Source: Pseudomonadales bacterium
GTDB lineage: Bacteria > Pseudomonadota > Gammaproteobacteria > Pseudomonadales > Azotimanducaceae
DNA: 64,000 nucleotides
Direction: 5' to 3'
NCBI GenBank assembly: GCA_012103505.1
Contig: WLWP01000001.1
Location: 1,736,001 to 1,800,000 of the forward strand
Part shown: piece by piece, positions 28,074-37,393 of the stretch
How the letters are laid out: every line of letters begins with the position of its first letter
Position numbering within the stretch: the first letter of the stretch is position 1
Notes under the pieces: model-generated
What the model was told of the DNA's origin: nothing
Seen by the model: the letters and a program-made list of their open reading frames with translations, nothing else
Databases searched by the model: none
Made by a program: the position numbers and the translations under genes

Positions 28074-28940
28074 CTAGTCTGTTGGTTTGCGCAAATGTCC
28101 GTAAAGGAGCTCTTCGACAAACTCAACACACTTGAACTGTTGTAGCTGCGCATCAACCCCAACCCTACGATAGAGGGTCATCGACATCTGCCAAGGTGCT
28201 GTATACGTCTGCGCATCTTCAATCTTGACGTCGTAACGCATCGTGTGATCACTTGTTGGCGTGAAGCGTTCGACTACTTTCATTGACGCACTGTGATGAT
28301 TGCCTGCGCGATCGAGCCACGTGGAATCGTTTTGGCCAGTCACTTCTATGACTAAGGTATCCCCGTCCCAATAGCCATACGACTGGCCCATCCAAGAATC
28401 TACCGGCGCTTCACCTGGATCCTCCAAGTAAACGTTCCTCGCCGCACCGGCATATTCGTAGGAAAAGAAGATAGCCTCTTCACTGTGCACTATCTGAAAC
28501 GGATGCGGCATATAGTTCGCGCGCGGGATTCCAGGTAGGTAGCACTTGATTTCAGGATCTCGGTTCAACCAATCAGCCCGGTTCTCATTTCGCAATTTCA
28601 GAGCCTCAGGCTTATAAGGAATTTGACCGCCAACCACAACTCCAAAACCTGCTGGTACCGCACCCACTGCTCCTAAGGGCACCAATTCAGGTGCTGGTAT
28701 TTGCTTTAGATTTCCGGCAACCAATTGCATCCCCGCCCTTGCCGAGTGAGGCTCAACATCGAAATTGGCGCGGTTGAGCACCTGCCAAACTCCGTTTAGG
28801 TTCGGTCGATCGCCAGGACCTCTTGGCGCGACATAGTTGGGTGCGACAGAGTTGGGTGCGACAGAGTTGGGTGCGACAGAGTCGTTCGCCGCACTCAAAG
28901 AACAAAAGCTGAGCAACAGGACAACAGCACTAAAACGCAT
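28074..28940 (-). CDS. Secreted protein of unknown function with a short N-terminal VAPN repeat
   Basis: The 288-residue protein starts with a signal peptide (MRFSAVVLLLSFCSLS, cleavage near ANDS). A short repeat of the type SVAPN follows, then a domain with GVWQVLN and WMGQSYGYWDGDTLVIEVT. The latter resembles the secreted protein at 2812-3837, so both belong to the same broad family. I choose the ATG at 28940 because GGGGG lies just upstream; the frame extends to 28952. It overlaps the stop of the SDR upstream in the operon by eleven bases. No function is known to me. Confidence 0.75.
   Translation of the reverse strand: MRFSAVVLLLSFCSLSAANDSVAPNSVAPNSVAPNYVAPRGPGDRPNLNGVWQVLNRANFDVEPHSARAGMQLVAGNLKQIPAPELVPLGAVGAVPAGFGVVVGGQIPYKPEALKLRNENRADWLNRDPEIKCYLPGIPRANYMPHPFQIVHSEEAIFFSYEYAGAARNVYLEDPGEAPVDSWMGQSYGYWDGDTLVIEVTGQNDSTWLDRAGNHHSASMKVVERFTPTSDHTMRYDVKIEDAQTYTAPWQMSMTLYRRVGVDAQLQQFKCVEFVEELLYGHLRKPTD
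28828..28883. repeat. In-gene tandem repeat, 15-bp unit, about 3.7 copies
   Basis: The unit GCGACAGAGTTGGGT occurs in tandem (the first copy has GCGACATAG). It encodes the VAPNS repeat in the secreted protein. Because the unit is a multiple of three, copy-number changes keep the frame. The repeat lies in the region just after the signal peptide, likely a flexible linker. Confidence 0.85.
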
Positions 28941-29709
28941 AGTAGCCCCCATCTATCAAGAACGTCTCCGCAGTGTGGTAAGAGCTTGCTGTACTCATGA
29001 TGTAGATCGCGAGCGCAGCAAAATCATCAGGCTGCCCCCAACGACGAGCCGGGATGCGCTTGGACACGTTCACCACAAACTTATCGTTAGCAAAAGTGCC
29101 TTCTGTCATCTCTGTCTCTATCCAACCGGGTAAGATCGTGTGCGCGGTGACGTTGTATCGCGCATACTCAACGGCGAGCGCCTTTATCATCGAAACCAGC
29201 CCTCCCTTCGTTGCTGCATAGTGCTCTCCGCGAGCCTGGCCGGAAATCGCGGCGAGGCTTGCAGTACCGACAAGGCGTCCAAACGCATCCCCTGCGGCGG
29301 CACGTTCTCGCATGTGTTGGGCTGCCGCTCTAAATGTGTAGAACACACCAGACTGATTAACGCTGATAATCTGGTCCCACTCTTCCTTGGACATCTCATC
29401 GAACGCTGTACCGCGGCCACCAATACCTGCGTTGGCGAAACAGCCGTCGATCCGGCCGTGCTCAGCGAGCGTCGCGGCAAACTGCTTATCCACCTGGACC
29501 TCATCCGACACATCACACACCCAGGCACTCGCTTTTACACCAATTTTGTTGAGCTCAGCTAACGCAGCACTATTTTTATCTGGATTCGTTCCCCATATGG
29601 CAACTTCTGCACCGGCTTCGGCTAATCCGAGCGCCATACCCAGCCCGATACCCCCATTGCCGCCAGTAATCAGTGCTACCCGCCCAGTCAAATCAAATGG
29701 CTGAAACAT
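28930..29709 (-). CDS. Short-chain dehydrogenase/reductase
   Basis: The 259-residue protein is a classical SDR. It has TGGNGGIGLG for NAD(P) binding, a cofactor-selecting region (WGTNPDKN), ANAGIGG, the catalytic serine in TASLAA and YAATKGG with the Tyr-x-x-x-Lys pair, and ends FLIDGGYYAF. Such enzymes oxidise alcohols or reduce ketones. Its gene overlaps the following secreted-protein gene. The substrate is unknown, but it lies near the transporter and cyclase genes. Confidence 0.92.
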   Translation of the reverse strand: MFQPFDLTGRVALITGGNGGIGLGMALGLAEAGAEVAIWGTNPDKNSAALAELNKIGVKASAWVCDVSDEVQVDKQFAATLAEHGRIDGCFANAGIGGRGTAFDEMSKEEWDQIISVNQSGVFYTFRAAAQHMRERAAAGDAFGRLVGTASLAAISGQARGEHYAATKGGLVSMIKALAVEYARYNVTAHTILPGWIETEMTEGTFANDKFVVNVSKRIPARRWGQPDDFAALAIYIMSTASSYHTAETFLIDGGYYAF

Positions 29710-29735
29710 ATTCCCCCCGGAAAGTTCAATTTAGT

Positions 29736-31025
29736 TTATTCGTCCGCGAAGATATCAATCTCAACACGGTTATTCGTGTAAGCCGCGGCATTCCACTCAC
29801 CAGCCGAAGCGGTGCGCTGTGGGTATTCCACTCGCTCGGTCGACTCAATGCCGTTGAGAGCAACCAACTCTATGCGCACGTCCTCATCTAACTGATCGGT
29901 GTACAACCGCGAAAAAGGAACTGTCAGCCTGTCACTCACGCGGGAAGAATTCTCTTCAGGATGCCCGATATAGTCGCACTCAAGGACAAGCTTTTCTGGA
30001 GACGCGAGCTGATAGCCACCACCACCATCATAGTCGAGACAAAACTTGCCAACAAAGCTCGTCAACACAACCCGCCCGGCAAAGTCTAGATCGTTTAGGT
30101 GTCCAACCAAATCCGTCATCTTGTTGCGCAAGGCAATCCCAAACGAAGGTTCAGCAAGATCTGTTGCGTTGCCTTCATTGATCGCCCACTGGATCGCATT
30201 GATTGCCCCTTGCCGCATGCTCTGACCAGTGGCGCCATACTGCACGAGCGCCTGTTCTAATGCGGCTACTTCTGTTTCCACATATGCAGCCTGCTCAACC
30301 TCCATCGTCTGCAGTGCATCGATCACCTCATCGCGTTGAACCTTGAACTGGTAAGCAAAAAAGAAGGCAACGACACAGAACGCCATTAAGGCAAAACTAA
30401 AGGTTCGATTGCTTGTGCGGGAAGGTTCATCTGCTTGGTCCGCGATAAGCTCTTCAGCTCGCGCCTGCTCGAGGACGATTTCTTTGGCAACTTCCTTTGC
30501 AAAGGTTCGTTGACTGCGCAGAATATCGGAACGCAATGTAAGGTGTTGATCCTCAAGAATCCTCGTCACCAAATTCTGTACGGAGATTCCCAGTGCTTGT
30601 TCTTCAACATCTCGGCTATCGTGATCGGAGTCGATCTCTTGTGTGCGCCGTTCTGTAACAAGCCCAAGATCCGCTAACGTTTCAAAGAGCTGGTTGGCTT
30701 CAACATTTTTTGCCATGACGCCGACTGCGCCTAAGGCCCGCGCCTGGCCAACATAGACCTCACCTTCACGCGTGGTGTACATCATGACTGGGATAGTTGC
30801 GGTCTTGGGGTTGGCCTTTATAGCAGACACAGCCTCTAGGCCATCCATACCAGGCATTGTGTGATCCATGAAAATCACATCAGGTTGATTTTTCTTAAGG
30901 AAATCTAACGCTTCTTCGCCCGAAGAGCACAACGACACTTCAAGTCCTTGTTCTTCGAGTGATTTCTTGAGCGCTACTCGCGCGGATCGAGAGTCATCGA
31001 CTACTAGAGCGTGATTGATCGGCAT
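29736..31025 (-). CDS. Response-regulator receiver domain fused to a membrane-anchored extracytoplasmic domain
   Basis: The 429-residue protein has an N-terminal receiver domain (residues about 1-120) with the acid pair Asp10/Asp11, the phospho-acceptor Asp54 in IFMDHTMPG, Thr85 and Lys106. A helical linker with long alpha-helical character follows. One membrane span covers about 209-227, and a C-terminal part beyond it ends with WNAAAYTNNRVEIDIF, similar to the end of OmpA-like domains. The receiver would be cytoplasmic and the C-terminus periplasmic. I do not know a described family with this layout; most receiver proteins are soluble. No histidine kinase lies adjacent. The start follows the rule of the first ATG at 31025. 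Confidence 0.8.
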   Translation of the reverse strand: MPINHALVVDDSRSARVALKKSLEEQGLEVSLCSSGEEALDFLKKNQPDVIFMDHTMPGMDGLEAVSAIKANPKTATIPVMMYTTREGEVYVGQARALGAVGVMAKNVEANQLFETLADLGLVTERRTQEIDSDHDSRDVEEQALGISVQNLVTRILEDQHLTLRSDILRSQRTFAKEVAKEIVLEQARAEELIADQADEPSRTSNRTFSFALMAFCVVAFFFAYQFKVQRDEVIDALQTMEVEQAAYVETEVAALEQALVQYGATGQSMRQGAINAIQWAINEGNATDLAEPSFGIALRNKMTDLVGHLNDLDFAGRVVLTSFVGKFCLDYDGGGGYQLASPEKLVLECDYIGHPEENSSRVSDRLTVPFSRLYTDQLDEDVRIELVALNGIESTERVEYPQRTASAGEWNAAAYTNNRVEIDIFADE

Positions 31026-31130
31026 ACTGGACCTAACAATGACCCCGCAAAATACTTCATGGAATGATACCGCTGAAGTCTACCGCACACGCAGAGCGAT
31101 GCGAGAAAAGTGTGACCGGTTTAGCAGTTG

Positions 31131-32231
31131 CTATGACGAGTACAGACTACTTATCTCCCAACGAAGCCCTGTGTCGACAATGTCGGCTCGAACCGTCATG
31201 AGATTTTGTTGAGCCATACCGAATCCTGCGAAAAGCTCAGACCAAGCCCTGAGCAATACGTCCCGCTCAGCGCCTTCCATCCCTTTGGTGATACCCAAGT
31301 TTTGATGATCAAAGCTGACCGGTTCGGTGCCAACTTGCGTCGTTGTCACAACCGGCTCCACAGAATCACCCATCGCGAGAAACAATATTTGCATTAGCTC
31401 ACTGAGGTCAGTTTCTGATGCAATCGACACCTCTAAATCATCTGCCAGCTCTTGCGCATATTGCAAACCGATCAGGCGAGCCGATCGCTGTGTGAGTTCC
31501 GCTACTTGGTCGCGCGCGAGAAGGTTCATCAGCTGGCTGACGCCGTTGCGCACATATTCGACCGCATAGTTCCTATTGGCCTTTGCCAGTCGCTCACTAT
31601 TCCACTCCGCGATCGGAGGTATCGGCTGTTCGCTTGCATCGAACCGAGGTGGTTTCTCATCTTTGGCAAAACGCAAGCGCTGCTCGGGCGTCAGCTCGTC
31701 ATCGTATTCGTAAAAGTAACCACAGAGCCCGAACTCACCCGTCATGTCTTCGGACACACACACAAACCCAAGCCGTGGATTGCCTAGCGAAACCCCATTG
31801 TGTGCATACCAGCCAGACAAAAAACCGAGACTCGCTGATCGAGGCATGCCACAGACTGTTGGTCCGGCAAACATCCAACGTGGATAGCGGAACCGAACCC
31901 ACGCCTTGCGATCCGATTCATACATGTATTCCACAGGAACACCACCCACGCCGTTGGAAAGCACATGATATTTGGCACAGGCGACAGCATGAGGTAAGTC
32001 CGTTAATCCGAGCTTGCCAAAACTCGACAAGAACTTTTCTTCATGCTGACGGCGAAACAAGCGAAACATCCACTCGCCTACCACCTCCGGCCCCTCATTT
32101 GAGGCAACCATCAGTTGCAAGCCCAGGAAGTAGGCGTGATGTAACTTGGCGACCGCCTCGTAGGCGGCAAATTCAGGTTTGGTCAATCGGTGTGCTGGCT
32201 CTATTAGGAACGACTTGCCATGCTCGCTCAT
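31131..32231 (-). CDS. Conserved protein of unknown function downstream of cysNC
   Basis: The protein of about 366 residues has no signal peptide or obvious membrane span. Its wording (segments KLHHAYFLGLQL, VRFRYPRWMFAG, CGYFYEYDDEL) is unfamiliar to me, and I see no known catalytic motif. The ATG at 32231 is chosen; it overlaps the end of the DUF2061 gene by 59 bases, which is unusual, and the TTG at 32186 would reduce this to 14. As part of the sulfate-activation gene group, it could be linked to sulfur use, but this is only from position. Confidence 0.6.
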   Translation of the reverse strand: MSEHGKSFLIEPAHRLTKPEFAAYEAVAKLHHAYFLGLQLMVASNEGPEVVGEWMFRLFRRQHEEKFLSSFGKLGLTDLPHAVACAKYHVLSNGVGGVPVEYMYESDRKAWVRFRYPRWMFAGPTVCGMPRSASLGFLSGWYAHNGVSLGNPRLGFVCVSEDMTGEFGLCGYFYEYDDELTPEQRLRFAKDEKPPRFDASEQPIPPIAEWNSERLAKANRNYAVEYVRNGVSQLMNLLARDQVAELTQRSARLIGLQYAQELADDLEVSIASETDLSELMQILFLAMGDSVEPVVTTTQVGTEPVSFDHQNLGITKGMEGAERDVLLRAWSELFAGFGMAQQNLMTVRADIVDTGLRWEISSLYSS

Positions 32232-32397
32232 GTAAGTAGTAAATGACAAACTTTAGTACGAATTCGATGCCACCGATAAGCGCGGCAGCGTCTAGGCTAC
32301 CTGTCACAAGATACGCGATGACCGAAGTCGTCAGCGTTGCAACGATTCGCCAAGACAGCGCCTTGGCGAGGCTGCGAATGTGAGAATCAGCTGTCAT
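32173..32397 (-). CDS. DUF2061 family small membrane protein
   Basis: The 74-residue protein has two membrane helices and DUF2061 wording: [20 protein letters not shown] and [19 protein letters not shown]. Members are often encoded beside cysNC and are presumed to be small inner membrane proteins with an unclear role in sulfate assimilation. The gene overlaps the cysNC stop by four bases, supporting a shared operon. Its 3' end overlaps the next gene. Confidence 0.85.
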   Translation of the reverse strand: MTADSHIRSLAKALSWRIVATLTTSVIAYLVTGSLDAAALIGGIEFVLKFVIYYLHERAWQVVPNRASTPIDQT

Positions 32398-34295
32398 TGT
32401 TGCTCCATCAATTCAACAACTTGAGCTACGCACTCTTCGAGGGTTAAGTCCCCAGTTGACAGGGAAAGTTCTGCTTGACGAGGCGCTTCGTATGGCGAAT
32501 CAATACCCGTAAAGTTGGGGATCTCTCCACGTCGTGCCTTTTTATACAGACCCTTGGGATCCCGTTCCTCCGCGGTCTCAAGAGGTACATCAAGATAGAT
32601 CTCAACAAACTCATCCTCCTCGAACAGAGCACGCGCCATGTCACGCTCGGATCGAAACGGTGAGATAAAGGCGGTTAGGACGACCATACCCGCCTCGACC
32701 ATGAGTTTCGCGACCTCAGCAATTCGCCGTATATTCTCAACACGATCGGCATCGGTAAAACCAAGATCTTGATTTAGCCCGTGACGGACGTTGTCGCCAT
32801 CTAATGTGAAGGTTCTGATTCCTTTGGCAAAGAGCGCTTGCTCAACTGCGTTCGCAACTGTGGACTTTCCAGACCCAGACAAGCCTGTAAACCAGAGCAC
32901 CTTGCCTTTGTGACCATTTAGCTTGGCGCGTGCCGCCTTATCAACATTGTGCGCATGACGGTGAATATTCTGCGCGCGCCTGAGTGCATAGTTAATCATC
33001 CCAGCACCGACGGTCGCGTGCGTGTACCGATCGATCAGCACAAAACTACCCAGAGCCTTGCAGTCGTCATACGACTCAAAGGGTACGGGTTGGTCAAAGC
33101 TCAACGTCACTCGACCTATATCATTGAGATCAAATTCTCGGCTCGATAGTTGTTCCAGGGTGTTGATGTTGTAGCGATACTTAATGTCTGAAATCGTCGC
33201 GTTGATACGTGTGGTACCAAGCATTAACCAGTAACTGCGGCCGATGTAGCCTTGTTCCTGATCCATCCACACGAGCGATGCATCAAACTGATCCGAAACT
33301 TCGCACGGCGACTCCGCAGAGACAATGACATCACCTCGCGACACATCCACCTCTCGATCGAGTACAAGTGTGACCGCCTGTTCAGCTTGGGCACGCGGCA
33401 ACTGATCATGATAGAGAACAATATCTTGTACTTTGGCATTTTCACCAGACGGCAGGATCCGAACGTCGTCGCCAACCTCAACGGCGCCAGCAACAACAGT
33501 TCCAGAGAAGCCGCGAAAGTCTGAATTGGGTCGATTGACCCATTGCACCGGAAAGCGAAAGGGCAAAGATGTGTCGAAAGAACTGACGTCCACAGTCTCC
33601 AAAAACCCCAACAATGTCGGGCCGCTATACCAGTGAGTGTGTGCGGATCGCTCGATCACGTTGTCACCTTTTAGCGCAGAGAGCGGAATCGCCGTAATGT
33701 TCTTAAATTTCAAGGCTTTAGCGAACTCTTGATAGTCGGTAACGATCTCGTTGTAGCGCGTTTCGGAATAGTCCACTAAGTCCATTTTGTTCACGGCAAG
33801 GACAACATTGCGAATCCCTAAAAGCGACGTTATGAACGAGTGGCGACGTGTCTGCGTGAGCACGCCATGCTCAGCGTCCACCAAGATAACGGCAACATCC
33901 GCCGTTGACGCCCCTGTCACCATGTTGCGGGTGTACTGTTCGTGCCCGGGTGTATCTGCGACGATAAACTTACGGTGATCGGTTGCGAAGAAACGATAGG
34001 CAACATCGATGGTGATTCCCTGCTCGCGCTCGGCTGACAAACCATCCACCAGAAGCGCAAAGTCGATATCTCCACCTTGCGTACCGACGCGTTTGGAATC
34101 TTGTTGCAACGATGCAACTTGGTCTTCGAATACTAGTTGCGCCTCATACAGCATGCGCCCGATCAGTGTACTTTTGCCATCATCGACGGACCCACACGTT
34201 ATAAAACGCAACAGATCCAGATTGGCTTGCGCATCAATATAGGTTTGCACGCGACCTTCGAGCTCTTCTTGCGTTAGTTGTTCCGCCTCACTCAT
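32394..34295 (-). CDS. cysN: Bifunctional sulfate adenylyltransferase GTPase subunit / adenylylsulfate kinase (CysNC)
   Basis: The 633-residue protein joins a CysN GTPase (residues about 1-440) with a CysC APS kinase (about 455-633). The GTPase P-loop is [14 protein letters not shown] and the DxPG motif is [10 protein letters not shown]. The kinase P-loop is [14 protein letters not shown], followed by [12 protein letters not shown]. CysN activates CysD for making APS from sulfate and ATP, and CysC phosphorylates APS to PAPS. The ATG overlaps the cysD stop (TAATG), so the two are coupled. All motifs are present. Confidence 0.95.
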   Translation of the reverse strand: MSEAEQLTQEELEGRVQTYIDAQANLDLLRFITCGSVDDGKSTLIGRMLYEAQLVFEDQVASLQQDSKRVGTQGGDIDFALLVDGLSAEREQGITIDVAYRFFATDHRKFIVADTPGHEQYTRNMVTGASTADVAVILVDAEHGVLTQTRRHSFITSLLGIRNVVLAVNKMDLVDYSETRYNEIVTDYQEFAKALKFKNITAIPLSALKGDNVIERSAHTHWYSGPTLLGFLETVDVSSFDTSLPFRFPVQWVNRPNSDFRGFSGTVVAGAVEVGDDVRILPSGENAKVQDIVLYHDQLPRAQAEQAVTLVLDREVDVSRGDVIVSAESPCEVSDQFDASLVWMDQEQGYIGRSYWLMLGTTRINATISDIKYRYNINTLEQLSSREFDLNDIGRVTLSFDQPVPFESYDDCKALGSFVLIDRYTHATVGAGMINYALRRAQNIHRHAHNVDKAARAKLNGHKGKVLWFTGLSGSGKSTVANAVEQALFAKGIRTFTLDGDNVRHGLNQDLGFTDADRVENIRRIAEVAKLMVEAGMVVLTAFISPFRSERDMARALFEEDEFVEIYLDVPLETAEERDPKGLYKKARRGEIPNFTGIDSPYEAPRQAELSLSTGDLTLEECVAQVVELMEQQ

Positions 34296-35752
34296 TAGAA
34301 GTAGCCCTCTTGTTTTTTCTTCTCCATCGATCCGGAACTATCCGAGTCGATGGCGCGTCCTTGCCTTTCACTTGTTCTACTCTGTAGCAACTCAAGGACA
34401 ATGGAGGACAAAGAATCTGCTTCTGAATCGATTGCACCGGTCAGGGGATAACAGCCCAGCGTACGGAATCGAATTCGTCTGGTTTCAATGCTCTCACCAG
34501 GCAGTAAGCGCATCCGATCATCATCGACCATCATCAACATGCCCTCGCGCTCAACAACCGGCCGCTCGGCTGAAAAGTAGAGTGGCACGATAGGAATATG
34601 CTCTCGATAGATGTATTGCCAGATGTCGAGTTCGGTCCAATTGGAGAGCGGGAAAACACGAATACTCTCACCTTGGCTTTTATAGCCGTTGTAAAGGTTC
34701 CAGAGCTCAGGTCGCTGGCTTTTCGGATCCCAGCGATGGCTTGAAGAACGAAAGGAAAAGACTCTTTCTTTCGCGCGACTCTTTTCTTCATCCCGACGTG
34801 CGCCACCAAAAGCGACGTCGAAACCATGTTGATCAAGCGCCTGCTTCAATCCCTGAGTCTTCATGACGTCCGTATGCAAGGCACTTCCGTGGTCAAACGG
34901 ATTAATGTCTTTTGCAATTCCTTCCGGATTGATGTGCACGATTAAATCCATACCCACTTCTTCCGCCATCTTGTCGCGGAATTCATACATCGCTTGGAAC
35001 TTCCAGCGGGTGTCGACGTGCATGAGGGGAAAGGGTGGCGGACTCGGGTAGAACGCCTTACGGGCTAAGTGCAACATCACTGAGCTATCCTTGCCAACGC
35101 TATACAACATGACAGGATTTTCTGCCTGAGCGGCTACTTCGCGCATGATGTGAATGCTCTCGGCTTCCAATCGATCTAGGTGCGTGAGCTCATCAGTTGA
35201 AGCCGTGAAGCGCTCGGGATAACTCGCAAAAACCTCATTGTCACGATAGGCCGTTAACGCGAGCGTTAGTGTATCGCCATTACCAAGTGGGATTTGGTGT
35301 CCATCGTGTTTACGCACCAAACTACGGCACAGCGCCGTGATCTCACCTGTGGGAAAGACGATCGCCGATTTGCCTGTACAGAGTTTTTCGAGTTCTACCT
35401 CAAGCCGCTCAACATCCATCGGTCCGTCCACAAATCGCCAACGGCGACCCATACGACCATCGTTGACCATGAGGCATCGAGCTTCTTCGGTCTCGACATA
35501 CTGCACAACGAAGAGGCTATGTCGTTTGCGCTTTGCTTCTTCTTCAAGCGAAGAACCCACCAGCTGTACGATGGGTCGACCTAGCTCGTCCCCAACCTCA
35601 GACCATTTAGTCGGACGTGGCAACCAGGCCGCTTTTTCCAATAAGCGCTCGGTAGCTCGTACATTTTCTACCGAGCCCTGATTGGTCAGATGTTCGTGGA
35701 CACTTTGTGTATCCCAGTAAGTGCCGTTCTCTATGTTGGTCAGCGGTAGCAT
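34295..35752 (-). CDS. cysD: Sulfate adenylyltransferase subunit CysD with an N-terminal extension of about 187 residues
   Basis: The last 298 residues are an ordinary CysD, from [18 protein letters not shown] onward with the PP-loop [10 protein letters not shown] (SVGKDSS at about 218-224) and [21 protein letters not shown]. CysD is normally about 300 residues. Here the same frame extends about 187 residues further to an ATG at 35752 with normal coding character (segments [36 protein letters not shown]). I do not recognise the extra domain. An internal start close to residue 188 could yield a normal-length CysD, but no suitable ATG stands there. It forms ATP sulfurylase with CysNC. Confidence 0.88.
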   Translation of the reverse strand: MLPLTNIENGTYWDTQSVHEHLTNQGSVENVRATERLLEKAAWLPRPTKWSEVGDELGRPIVQLVGSSLEEEAKRKRHSLFVVQYVETEEARCLMVNDGRMGRRWRFVDGPMDVERLEVELEKLCTGKSAIVFPTGEITALCRSLVRKHDGHQIPLGNGDTLTLALTAYRDNEVFASYPERFTASTDELTHLDRLEAESIHIMREVAAQAENPVMLYSVGKDSSVMLHLARKAFYPSPPPFPLMHVDTRWKFQAMYEFRDKMAEEVGMDLIVHINPEGIAKDINPFDHGSALHTDVMKTQGLKQALDQHGFDVAFGGARRDEEKSRAKERVFSFRSSSHRWDPKSQRPELWNLYNGYKSQGESIRVFPLSNWTELDIWQYIYREHIPIVPLYFSAERPVVEREGMLMMVDDDRMRLLPGESIETRRIRFRTLGCYPLTGAIDSEADSLSSIVLELLQSRTSERQGRAIDSDSSGSMEKKKQEGYF

Positions 35753-35861
35753 AGTGCGTTATACGTGTCGTAAAACGCAATACTACCTGTTCAATATAGG
35801 TTATCGTGAGACTAATTTGTTATATGGATGTATAGATTGAATTTATTGCAAATCACGACAA

Positions 35862-36887
35862 TCATGCAACCGCCCTCGCGATCTCACCCCATCTGCCTAA
35901 ATTCGCGGGATTCCGACCCAGATCTTCAGCGGTGAGATACGTGACGATCCGGCTGGCAACCCCTGCATAGCGGCCTTTCAAGGCATCGGCCATATCATCC
36001 CAACTGGCAACAACGGCAAAATGCTGCAAAATATCGTCGCTAATCAAATCTGCCATCCCGCCCATATCGCCAGCTTTCATCTTGGCGCCGAGCTCTTGAG
36101 TGAGACCTGTAAAACCCAGATCGTCGAACTGAAAAGCGTAATTAGGCGTAGAACCATAGAAGGACACTTGAGTACGAGCACGTTTGAGCATATTTGCTTG
36201 CTCCTCTGGCGAGTCTCCAGCAACCGCAAATACGGGGATTATCAGATCGATATCGCTGGCTGAGCGCCCTGCCTTGCTCGCGCCTTCTGCCACAGCAGGT
36301 TCCAGACGATTCTTTATATAAGGCATCGAATGCATCGGATGAACATGAATACCATCGCAGAGTTCTCCAGCAAGTCGACACATATGCGGACCCACAGCCG
36401 AAATATCAATCTTGATGTCCTCATACTCGTGCCTTGCTGGCGACCAAGCTGCCGGTAGGTACGAAAGGTTGTAGTAAGGCCCTTCATGGCTGAGCTTTTC
36501 TTCACCGCGGAACGCCCGCACACATGCGTTGAATGCCCCGACATAATCCCGCATCTGTGGTGCTGGCTTGTCGAACGTTGCACTGTAACGACGAACTACG
36601 TGGCCTTTAACCTGACTGCCAAGTCCCAATCGAAAACGCCCTCCTGTGTTGGCGGCCAACTCCCACGCAAGCTGCGCCGAGATCATCGGGCTACGCGGAA
36701 ACGCAACTGCGATGCCCGTACTAAATTCGAGCGTCGATGTTGCCATCGCGGCAGCGGCGATGGACATCCAAGGGGTCTGACCTGTTTCGGTAAAAAGCAT
36801 CCCACCAAAACCCTGGTCTTCAAGGTTCTTTGCGAGCGCGCCACTCTTAGCCCACTCCAAACCGCCCACCATCAAATCAAATTTCAT
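35862..36887 (-). CDS. Luciferase-like (LLM class) F420/FMN-dependent oxidoreductase, TIGR03617-like
   Basis: The 341-residue protein belongs to the luciferase-like monooxygenase superfamily. It begins KFDLMVGGLEWA, and characteristic segments are FSTGIAVAFPRSP, RFRLGLGSQVKGHV and SAVGPHMCRLAGELCDG. This wording matches the group often annotated TIGR03617 and found in Actinobacteria and marine Proteobacteria. Such enzymes use FMN or F420 and act on unknown substrates. It is the last gene of the minus-strand operon containing the selenoprotein candidate, 41 bases after the rhodanese gene. Confidence 0.87.
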   Translation of the reverse strand: MKFDLMVGGLEWAKSGALAKNLEDQGFGGMLFTETGQTPWMSIAAAAMATSTLEFSTGIAVAFPRSPMISAQLAWELAANTGGRFRLGLGSQVKGHVVRRYSATFDKPAPQMRDYVGAFNACVRAFRGEEKLSHEGPYYNLSYLPAAWSPARHEYEDIKIDISAVGPHMCRLAGELCDGIHVHPMHSMPYIKNRLEPAVAEGASKAGRSASDIDLIIPVFAVAGDSPEEQANMLKRARTQVSFYGSTPNYAFQFDDLGFTGLTQELGAKMKAGDMGGMADLISDDILQHFAVVASWDDMADALKGRYAGVASRIVTYLTAEDLGRNPANLGRWGEIARAVA

Positions 36888-36928
36888 TTCTTGGCCTCCT
36901 TACTTGTTCTCTTATCTCAACCTATACC

Positions 36929-37363
36929 TCAAGCCTCACTCGGGCGACGAATCCATTTGCTGGTTTGGGAGACATCTTCAACTGCCCCACCCGCCTTTTG
37001 CCAGCCGTTGAAACCAACCTCTAGATGCGCAACGTCTTTAAAACCCATGTCTTCGAGCGCCAGCGACGCATAAACGGATCTACCACCGCCCGCACAAAAG
37101 ACGACGATCGGTGTGTCTTCTTGAAAATACTCTCGGTAGTAGGGGCTGGAAGGATCTGCCCAAAACTCTAACATGCCGCGCGCGACGTGCTTGGCTCCGG
37201 GGATCGTACCCAGATCTACAACTTCCTGTATCTCGCGCAAGTCGACGAGCAAAGTCTCACCTGATGCGACACTCGCCATCAGCGATTTAAGCTCATCGAC
37301 ACTCATATTCTTTATCCGCTCCTTGAGCGCTGTCGTCTCCGCAAAAACGTTCTTTATCGCCAT
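36929..37363 (-). CDS. Rhodanese-like sulfurtransferase domain protein
   Basis: The 144-residue protein has a single rhodanese domain. The active-site loop reads VVFCAGGGRSVYAS, with Cys as the persulfide carrier, and the preceding segments LVDLREIQEV and GTIPGAKHVARG are typical. It could transfer sulfur or selenium-like chalcogen, though only sulfurtransferase activity is established for the family. It lies 30 bases after the gamma-glutamyltransferase gene in the same operon. Confidence 0.9.
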   Translation of the reverse strand: MAIKNVFAETTALKERIKNMSVDELKSLMASVASGETLLVDLREIQEVVDLGTIPGAKHVARGMLEFWADPSSPYYREYFQEDTPIVVFCAGGGRSVYASLALEDMGFKDVAHLEVGFNGWQKAGGAVEDVSQTSKWIRRPSEA

Positions 37364-37393
37364 ACCTATCTCCTGTACTACGTTCTTAAATTC

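Noticed and set aside
31583-32239. Plus-strand frame of 218 residues opposite the unknown cys-group protein
   Set aside because: Histidine- and threonine-rich shadow sequence with no domain features; the minus-strand frame has normal protein character.
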